From the NCBI GenBank assembly GCA_018065745.1, contig JAGHSS010000279.1, positions 1-10,415 of the forward strand: 10,415 nt of DNA. The letters are read 5' to 3'. This stretch comes from Candidatus Neoflavobacterium equi. GTDB taxonomy: Bacteria > Bacteroidota > Bacteroidia > Flavobacteriales > Flavobacteriaceae. Both the position numbers and the translations under genes were made by a program. The notes under the pieces were generated by a model that was given only the letters and a program-made list of their open reading frames with translations, made no database searches and was not told where the DNA came from. Positions 1 through 4,778 of the stretch are shown piece by piece (positions within the stretch are counted from its first letter, which is position 1; every line of letters begins with the position of its first letter).

Positions 1-141
1 ATTTAATATAAATCCAAATTCTTCTTTTATCACTTCATTTACCGGCTAGACAATCTCTTTTAAAGGCTAGTCAACAACCTCTTTTTTATCATTAAAACTA
101 ATCAACAGCAGCGCAACAATTAAAATTGATGCATATTTCAA
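1..141 (-). pseudogene. N-terminus of an exported protein, probably M23-family metallopeptidase, with two in-frame TAG codons; runs off the window
   Basis: Downstream of the tryptophan dioxygenase gene, after a 22-base gap, a TTG codon at 141-139 opens a frame that reads like a signal peptide: KYASILIVALLLISF, then a charged stretch NDKKEVVD. TAG stops follow at 69-67 and 48-46, but the same frame stays protein-like between and after them (PLKEIV, then PVNEVIKEEFGFILN) to the window edge. The EFGFILN end resembles what I remember of the linker before the catalytic part of flavobacterial peptidoglycan-type M23 peptidases, which I recall lying beside tryptophan dioxygenase in related genomes; this is recall, not a search. 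The catalytic domain is outside the window. The signal peptide end is S-F-N, so there is no lipobox cysteine. The gene could be decayed, could start after the stops (GTG at 33-31), or could contain sequencing errors. The peptidase assignment is tentative; the signal peptide and the two stops are directly visible. Confidence 0.5.
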
Positions 142-163
142 TTTAAATCTTTTTATATATTAT

Positions 164-1093
164 TTAATTCCCCCAATTTGCCAATTCTTCAGCAGACCAC
201 AACTCAGGAAAGAAAATCCTGCGTTGGTATTGAGGCAACATGTATTTTTTCCAATCACTACCACCGGTAGCTTCTTTTTTACCAGGAACACTATCAATAT
301 ATTTCTCAGCAGTTCTGTAATGACCCATTACCCAAGTAATGTTCACAGTCTTGTCATAATAACGCATAGCTTCAATCAAATCACTATTCAATTGATCTTC
401 AACCGGTAATTGCTTGAATTTCCTCCACAGGTTAATGGTGTTGTACTCTTCCATAAAACCAAGAAATTCTTTTTTGTACTTTTTTTCAAACTCATTGATC
501 AAATACGACTTCTCACCCGTTTTGTAATCTTTACCGGCAGCTTGCCAATACAAATGTTCAAACGCGTGATCATAAGGCGTGTTTCTGTCAATAGTCGCTC
601 TGAATCTGTGGTCAATCAAATTAATTAAATCTGTTGACGCAAACTCAACCAATCTGTATTGCGCACTTTGAAAACCACTTGCTGGCGTCAAGGTGTTTCT
701 AAATTTCATGTATTGATCCACTTCCATACCGTCTTTCATAATATCAAAAGACGTAGTCAACATGGTAAAATATCTACTAATACGCATCAACCTTTCTGTA
801 AAGAAAGCTGTGGTTAGTTCTTTAGCATAAGATATCTGTTGTATTTCCCACAAGATCATTTTAAACAACAACTCATTTACTTGATGATACATGATAAAAA
901 CCATTTCATCAGGCAGCGTTGTGCGCTGATTTTGCAAACTCAACAAGGCATCCGTATTTATATAATCCCAATAAGTAATGGGCTTAGACCAGAGCAGTCC
1001 TTCCAAGTGAACTTCTGTTTTCTGATTTATAGCTCCAAATTTATCATTCAGTTTATCTAATTGTTCTTGTAGGTTTGATTCAGCAATTTTCAT
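164..1093 (-). CDS. kynA: Tryptophan 2,3-dioxygenase (TDO)
   Basis: Heme enzyme that inserts O2 into the indole ring of L-tryptophan to give N-formylkynurenine, the first step of the kynurenine route; cytosolic. The 309-residue protein carries the family signature: YWDYINTDALLSLQ at 41-54, MYHQVNELLFKM at 68-79 (His70 is the probable substrate-side histidine), FRNTLTPASGFQSAQYR at 131-147 (Arg132 probably binds the substrate carboxylate), and WVMGHYR near 254-260, where His258 is the probable proximal heme ligand. GGSDWKKYML near 277-286 matches the conserved loop near the C-terminus. Residue roles are transferred from characterised bacterial TDOs. The start ATG lies only 4 bases after the stop of the DUF3108 gene, so the two are cotranscribed. 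No other kynurenine-pathway gene is in the window, so the fate of the product cannot be judged here. Confidence 0.95.
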   Translation of the reverse strand: MKIAESNLQEQLDKLNDKFGAINQKTEVHLEGLLWSKPITYWDYINTDALLSLQNQRTTLPDEMVFIMYHQVNELLFKMILWEIQQISYAKELTTAFFTERLMRISRYFTMLTTSFDIMKDGMEVDQYMKFRNTLTPASGFQSAQYRLVEFASTDLINLIDHRFRATIDRNTPYDHAFEHLYWQAAGKDYKTGEKSYLINEFEKKYKKEFLGFMEEYNTINLWRKFKQLPVEDQLNSDLIEAMRYYDKTVNITWVMGHYRTAEKYIDSVPGKKEATGGSDWKKYMLPQYQRRIFFPELWSAEELANWGN

Positions 1094-1097
1094 TGTG

Positions 1098-1865
1098 TTA
1101 TTTTTTTATAGTAAGTGGTTTTTGCAATCCTCTGACTTCAGTGATGGATGCCTTTAAAGAACCAACGGCCAAACTGGCCTTAATTAGTAGGGGAACTTTA
1201 TTCACATCATCTGAAACCCAAACAGTTAAACTCTCTTTTTCTTTAAACACACGTCCAGATTGCACATAAGGCCTAAAAACCAAAGAGGAAACTTTTCCAA
1301 ATTTAGTATTTATATCCTCTTTACCTAAGTATTTTAGTTTAAATTTAAATATTTCATTGTCAAAAAACATGTCAATAACTATGGATTCCCCAACCTTCAA
1401 ACGATCTACATCGGGATGATTTCTCAAATAATAAAAAGAAGATACAATATCCTGAACATTTTCTGGTACATGAGATGTCTTGTCTGTATTGCCCTTTAAA
1501 TCTTTTACTTGAACTGTATTTTTGGCTTGATTAAAATATCCAACTTGGTTTTTGGTATATCCTCCTTCGTCAATTTTTCTTATATATTCATAAGGTTTAT
1601 TAGATTCCTTATCAAAATAACTTTGATAATCATCCTTGACGGAAAATAATACTTTAGTTACTCCAACGGTATATCCATCTCCAACAGCATGGAAAACACG
1701 TTTCCCATTTCGCGTTGCAGTCTTTAACTCAAGTGTGGCATAACCAGCGTTAACAACGCCATAGTGGATTCTGAATTTAAAAAATTCCCCTTCAGAATAG
1801 GCTGACTGAGAAAACATAAAAGAAGAAAAAAATAGTAGTAGAAGTAAATACGCTTGTTTCGTAAT
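1098..1865 (-). CDS. DUF3108-family exported protein, apparent ATT start
   Basis: From the first ATG (1817) the protein has 239 residues and begins MFSQSAYSEGEFFKF, with no export signal. Reading upstream in frame, 16 more sense codons precede it (I-T-K-Q-A-Y, five Leu, F-F-S-S-F) before a TAA at 1874-1872. Together they give a textbook signal peptide: Lys in the n-region, a Leu/Phe core, and cleavage near FSQ/S. There is no ATG, GTG or TTG in that stretch; ATT at 1865-1863 is the only plausible initiator, giving 255 residues. The mature part (GEFFKFRIHYGVVNAGYATLELK, then VKDDYQSYFDKESN) matches the DUF3108 pattern, a family of periplasmic beta-rich proteins of unknown function. The gene is 4 bases upstream of the TDO gene, so they form one transcription unit, though a metabolic link is not evident. 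Family assignment is from memory of the pattern; the extended start is inferred from the frame. Confidence 0.8.
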   Translation of the reverse strand: MTKQAYLLLLLFFSSFMFSQSAYSEGEFFKFRIHYGVVNAGYATLELKTATRNGKRVFHAVGDGYTVGVTKVLFSVKDDYQSYFDKESNKPYEYIRKIDEGGYTKNQVGYFNQAKNTVQVKDLKGNTDKTSHVPENVQDIVSSFYYLRNHPDVDRLKVGESIVIDMFFDNEIFKFKLKYLGKEDINTKFGKVSSLVFRPYVQSGRVFKEKESLTVWVSDDVNKVPLLIKASLAVGSLKASITEVRGLQKPLTIKK

Positions 1866-1879
1866 TGGTTTTTATAGAT

Positions 1880-1907
1880 CAAATACAATTAATATACCAA
1901 ACGTCAA
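1880..1907 (-). promoter_or_regulatory. Possible promoter of the DUF3108-TDO operon
   Basis: On the minus strand TGTATTTG (1887-1880) matches the Bacteroidetes -7 consensus TAnnTTTG at all but one specified position. A TTG (1907-1905) lies 17 bases upstream as a possible -33 element. Transcription would begin near 1874, leaving a leader of about ten bases before the ATT start at 1865. It lies just downstream of the small-RNA terminator, which fits an independent operon. The match is imperfect. Confidence 0.35.
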
Positions 1908-1913
1908 TATAAC

Positions 1914-1947
1914 AAAAAAACTCAGATAAATGAATATCTGAGTTTTT
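1914..1947 (-). terminator. Strong bidirectional hairpin terminator ending the small RNA
   Basis: Plus-strand arms CTCAGATA (1921-1928) and TATCTGAG (1935-1942) pair perfectly around the six-base loop AATGAA. Seven A precede and five T follow, so the stem extends into A:T pairs and both strands get a U-tract. On the minus strand the transcript ends in a run of seven U. It lies between the hppD stop and the DUF3108 start, immediately 3' of the putative small RNA. Confidence 0.85.
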
Positions 1948-2028
1948 ATGCTATTAACCAACCAAAAAACTATAAATTATGAAAATTTACTTGCTATTCA
2001 TAAGGCCTACTAACTCCTTATTTTTGCG
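1914..2028 (-). ncRNA. Putative small RNA of about 115 nt with own promoter and terminator
   Basis: A perfect TAnnTTTG box (TAAATTTG, 2040-2033) followed by CACTCGCAAAAA resembles the start region of flavobacterial stable-RNA genes. About 115 bases later comes the strong terminator at 1947-1914. Between them no credible protein is encoded. In transcript order there is a 6-bp hairpin with arms ATAAGG (2021-2016) and CCTTAT (2005-2000) around a ten-base loop, then a perfect hairpin with arms TAAATT (1989-1984) and AATTTA (1978-1973) around loop TTCAT, then a U/G-rich single-stranded stretch TTTTTTGGTTGGTT, then the terminator stem. The element AATAGCA occurs twice, before the second hairpin and before the terminator. 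It could be a trans-acting sRNA, a known flavobacterial RNA family I cannot name with certainty (Rfam Flavo-1 and 6S-Flavo should be compared), or a leader/attenuator of the DUF3108-TDO operon. The exact 5' end is an estimate. Confidence 0.55.
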
Positions 2029-2032
2029 AGTG

Positions 2033-2040
2033 CAAATTTA
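2033..2040 (-). promoter_or_regulatory. Promoter -7 box of the putative small RNA
   Basis: TAAATTTG on the minus strand is an exact match to the Bacteroidetes -7 consensus TAnnTTTG. Initiation is expected near 2028. The -33 region is AT-rich without a clear TTTG. The following bases, GCACTCGCAAAAA, look like those after promoters of flavobacterial tRNA genes as I remember them. Confidence 0.55.
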
Positions 2041-2092
2041 CACACATTTTTCATTTTTTATTTATTAAAGTCATGTTTAACTTTTATTTAAT

Positions 2093-2119
2093 AAAAATTA
2101 AGCCTAAAAACAGGGTTAA
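2093..2119 (-). terminator. Weak hairpin terminator after hppD
   Basis: On the minus strand TTAA-C-CCT (2119-2112) can pair with AGG-C-TTAA (2105-2098) around loop GTTTTT, with one C-C mismatch, followed by five U (2097-2093). It starts 35 bases after the hppD stop and would close the hmgA-hppD transcript before the small-RNA promoter. The stem is short and mostly A:T, so termination may be partial. Confidence 0.4.
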
Positions 2120-2154
2120 CTTAAACTATTGTTAATGAATTGGTCTATTTTGGA

Positions 2155-3315
2155 CTATAAAGTACCTCTTAATTCTTGTTCTCTTTCAATAGATTCAAAC
2201 AAGGCTTTGAAGTTTCCAGTACCAAATCCTCTTGCTCCCATTCTTTGAATAATTTCAAAAAATAAAGTAGGACGGTCTTCAACTGGCTTCGTGAAAATTT
2301 GCAATAAATACCCTTCTTCATCGGCATCAATCATGATTCCCAAGTTCTGAAGTTCTTTAATGTCTTCTTTGAATTTATCCATGTGATCTTTTAGACGCTC
2401 TGGAATTGCATCATAATAAGCTTGTGGAGGTGTGCTTAAAAACTCAACTCCTCTTGACTTCATATCTGCAACGGTTTTTAAGATATCATCCGTAGCAACA
2501 GCTATGTGTTGGATTCCTTCTCCTTCATAGAAATCCAAGTATTCCTCAACTTGAGAACGTTTTTTACCTTCAGCAGGTTCGTTGATCGGGAATTTAATAC
2601 GTCCATTTCCATTTGACATTACTTTTGACATCAAAGCAGAATACTCTGTGTTGATTTGTTTGTCGTCAAATGACAAGAAGTTTACAAATCCCATCACATC
2701 TTCATACCATTTAACCCAGATGTTCATTTGATTCCAATCCACATTCCCCACCATGTGATCTACATATTTAAGACCTACTGGAGCCGGGTTGTAATCAGAT
2801 TTCCATTCTTTATATCCTGGCAAAAAGGCACCTGTATAATTTTTGCGCTCCACAAACATGTGAACAGTTTCTCCATAAGTATAGATTCCAGCACGCACTA
2901 CTTCACCAAATTCATCAGATTCAACTGTTGGCTCCATAAATGATCTTGCACCTCTAGACATTGTTTCTTCATAGGCTTTTCTAGCATCTTCAACCCATAA
3001 AGCAGCAATTTTCACACCGTCTCCGTGTTTCTTAACATGTTCTCCAATTGGAGATTCACTGTTTAATGCTGTCGTTAAAACCAATCTAATTTTGTCTTGT
3101 ACCAAGACATAAGAAGCACGGTCTTTCATTCCAGTTTCCAATCCTGCATAGGCGTGAGATTGAAATCCAAAAGCTGTTTTGTAGAAATGAGCCGCCTGTT
3201 TCGCGTTTCCTACATAAAATTCAACATAATCTGTTCCCAAAAGAGGCAAGAAATCTTGTGCTCCTTCAAATATTTTCTCTAATCCGTATTCTACTGATTT
3301 TATTTCTGTACTCAT
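2155..3315 (-). CDS. hppD: 4-Hydroxyphenylpyruvate dioxygenase
   Basis: Non-heme Fe(II) dioxygenase converting 4-hydroxyphenylpyruvate, the transamination product of tyrosine, to homogentisate with loss of CO2; cytosolic. At 386 residues it has the usual length and two VOC (glyoxalase-like) halves. The N-terminal half starts with LLGTDYVEFYVGNAKQAAHFY (25-45). The catalytic half contains the three iron ligands in their expected contexts: His187 in YVDHMVG, His270 in GIQHIAVAT, and Glu354 in LFFEIIQRMGARGFG. KFPINEPAEGKKRSQVEEYL (241-260) is the typical substrate-site segment, and the GFGTGNFKALFESIEREQ tail is the C-terminal helix gating the active site. It lies 45 bases downstream of hmgA, which uses its product, so the two are probably one operon. 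It is the only gene here ending in TAG. Confidence 0.97.
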   Translation of the reverse strand: MSTEIKSVEYGLEKIFEGAQDFLPLLGTDYVEFYVGNAKQAAHFYKTAFGFQSHAYAGLETGMKDRASYVLVQDKIRLVLTTALNSESPIGEHVKKHGDGVKIAALWVEDARKAYEETMSRGARSFMEPTVESDEFGEVVRAGIYTYGETVHMFVERKNYTGAFLPGYKEWKSDYNPAPVGLKYVDHMVGNVDWNQMNIWVKWYEDVMGFVNFLSFDDKQINTEYSALMSKVMSNGNGRIKFPINEPAEGKKRSQVEEYLDFYEGEGIQHIAVATDDILKTVADMKSRGVEFLSTPPQAYYDAIPERLKDHMDKFKEDIKELQNLGIMIDADEEGYLLQIFTKPVEDRPTLFFEIIQRMGARGFGTGNFKALFESIEREQELRGTL

Positions 3316-3360
3316 GTTCGTTTGTTTATTGTTTATTAAATTTAAAAGAGATGCTACTTA

Positions 3361-4518
3361 TTATTCTAACCAAGAGGTGTAATAAGTTTCATCAGCGATG
3401 CCCATGGCATCTTCTGTCAACATCAAAGGTTTGAAGGTATCAACCATTACAGCCAATTCTTCCGTGTCCTTTGCACCAATACTGCGCTCTACTGCTCCTG
3501 GGTGCGGTCCGTGTGGAATACCCGCAGGGTGTAGGGAGATATGCCCTGGAGCAATATCATTTCTACTCATAAAGTCACCATCAACATAATACAAAACCTC
3601 ATCAGAATCAATATTACTGTGGTTGTATGGTGCTGGAATAGCCTGTGGATGATAATCATACAAACGCGGTACAAAAGAACAAATCACAAAAGCGTCTGTT
3701 TCAAAAGTTTGATGTACCGGTGGCGGTTGATGAATTCTACCTGTAATTGGTTCAAAGTCGTGGATAGACAAGGCATAAGGATAATTGAAACCATCATATC
3801 CTACCACATCAAAAGGATGCGTAGCATAGATCATATCAAAAATTTCATCCTTCTTTCTAACTTTAATCAAAAACTCTCCTTTTTCATCATAGGTTTCCAA
3901 GGCTTCAGGTCTGCGAATATCGCGTTCACAATAGGGCGCGTGTTCCAACAATTGACCAAACCAGTTTCTATAGCGTTTTGGAGTGTAAATTGGTCTTCTT
4001 GACTCTACAATAAACAACCTGTTTTCATCTGTATTGAAATTGATTTTATATATAATCCCACGTGGAATGATCAAATAATCTCCATACTTGAAATCAATAT
4101 TCCCCAACATGGTTCTCAATGTTCCAGATCCTTTGTGAATGAAAATCATTTCATCAGCATCTGTATTCTTGTAGTAATAATCTTGCGTTCTGTTGGTTGG
4201 CGCAGCCAAAACAATGGAACAATCTGCGTTGGTCAATACAATTTTGCGGCTTTCCAACAAATCAGCTTCTGGCTTGATATTGAATCCGCGAAGGCGATAC
4301 GATTGAATGTTATTTTCTTTCGCAATCTTTGGTTTTATACTGTATTGTCTTTCAATTCGCTTTACCTGTGTTGGCCTATGTTCGTGGTAAGAGTTTGTTG
4401 ACATCCCATCAAACCCTACCGTTCCAAAAAGCTGCTCATAGTATAAATCTCCATTCTCTTTTCTGAAAATGGTATGGCGTTTTGAAGGTATTTTTCCTAA
4501 TTTATGATAGAATGGCAT
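3361..4518 (-). CDS. hmgA: Homogentisate 1,2-dioxygenase
   Basis: Fe(II) ring-cleavage enzyme turning homogentisate into maleylacetoacetate; cytosolic, the step after HppD. I place the start at ATG 4518 (MPFYHKLGKIPSKRHTIF), giving 385 residues; the frame is open to a TTG at 4560, but the extra 14 residues (MMRYHIKKTIKEST) do not look like the family. The protein is a double cupin. The second cupin holds PYNHSNIDSDEVLYYVDG, where His300 and Glu307 are the likely iron ligands, and LHPAGIPHGPHP, where His336 is the third. These correspond by motif to His335, Glu341 and His371 of the human enzyme, with one extra residue between His and Glu. The protein is shorter than the roughly 430-445 residues of proteobacterial and animal enzymes. 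It is first in the operon. Fumarylacetoacetate hydrolase and maleylacetoacetate isomerase are not in the window. Confidence 0.93.
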   Translation of the reverse strand: MPFYHKLGKIPSKRHTIFRKENGDLYYEQLFGTVGFDGMSTNSYHEHRPTQVKRIERQYSIKPKIAKENNIQSYRLRGFNIKPEADLLESRKIVLTNADCSIVLAAPTNRTQDYYYKNTDADEMIFIHKGSGTLRTMLGNIDFKYGDYLIIPRGIIYKINFNTDENRLFIVESRRPIYTPKRYRNWFGQLLEHAPYCERDIRRPEALETYDEKGEFLIKVRKKDEIFDMIYATHPFDVVGYDGFNYPYALSIHDFEPITGRIHQPPPVHQTFETDAFVICSFVPRLYDYHPQAIPAPYNHSNIDSDEVLYYVDGDFMSRNDIAPGHISLHPAGIPHGPHPGAVERSIGAKDTEELAVMVDTFKPLMLTEDAMGIADETYYTSWLE

Positions 4519-4576
4519 AGTAGATTCTTTAATAGTTTTCTTTATATGATAGCGCATCAAAACACACTCATTCTGG

Positions 4577-4595
4577 ATTCCTTTTGATAAGGAAT
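4577..4595 (-). other. Hairpin or palindrome in the hmgA leader
   Basis: Perfect 7-bp inverted repeat ATTCCTT / AAGGAAT around TTGAT, about 60 bases before the hmgA ATG. It would fold in the leader RNA, but its symmetry also suits a protein-binding operator. There is no U-tract, so it is not a terminator. Confidence 0.4.
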
Positions 4596-4639
4596 TTTAA
4601 ATGTGCTAATAAATCTGCATATTGGTTGTTCATATACTA

Positions 4640-4671
4640 CAAATATGATATTTTATTGCATTAACTACAAA
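4640..4671 (-). promoter_or_regulatory. Probable promoter of the hmgA-hppD operon
   Basis: On the minus strand a -33 TTTG (4671-4668) and a -7 box CATATTTG (4647-4640, one mismatch to TAnnTTTG) are 20 bases apart, a normal Bacteroidetes spacing. Initiation near 4634 would give a leader of about 115 bases. The -33 box lies immediately past the U-tract of the preceding terminator, which fits an independent promoter. Confidence 0.5.
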
Positions 4672-4672
4672 T

Positions 4673-4720
4673 AAAAAATCCTAAAAAACAATTGGCTCGC
4701 AATGTTTTTTAGGATTTATT
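4673..4720 (-). terminator. Strong terminator after the patatin/beta-barrel gene
   Basis: Arms at 4676-4689 (AAATCCTAAAAAAC) and 4704-4717 (GTTTTTTAGGATTT) are exactly complementary. The stem continues with ATTG (4691-4694) and CAAT (4700-4703) around loop GCTCG, leaving A4690 bulged. A run of six U follows on the minus strand (4678-4673). It sits about 60 bases after the patatin gene stop and closes the uvrC-patatin transcript. Confidence 0.85.
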
Positions 4721-4778
4721 TGTGCATACTGAAATTTTAATACTAATAATTTTTCAGCTGTATAAATTATTTTGATTT

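Noticed and set aside
46..69. Genome-wide reassignment of TAG as a sense codon
   Set aside because: hppD ends naturally at a TAG with the expected family C-terminus, and no TAG occurs inside the other recognised genes.
1987..2019. Possible leader peptide in the small RNA: AAGGAG 12 bases before ATG, then Asn-Ser-Lys and stop
   Set aside because: Only four codons, no Trp or Tyr codon for an attenuation role, the ATG overlaps a hairpin arm, and Bacteroidetes rarely depend on Shine-Dalgarno sites.
1979..2068. Plus-strand 29-codon ORF starting at an ATG after an ACCAACCA stretch
   Set aside because: Low-complexity Phe/Tyr-rich product, no family resemblance, no plus-strand promoter seen, and it lies opposite the better supported small RNA.
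4519..4560. Longer start for hmgA at TTG 4560 or ATG 4557
   Set aside because: The added residues are basic and unlike the family N-terminus, whereas MPFYHKLGKIPSKRHT at 4518 fits it.
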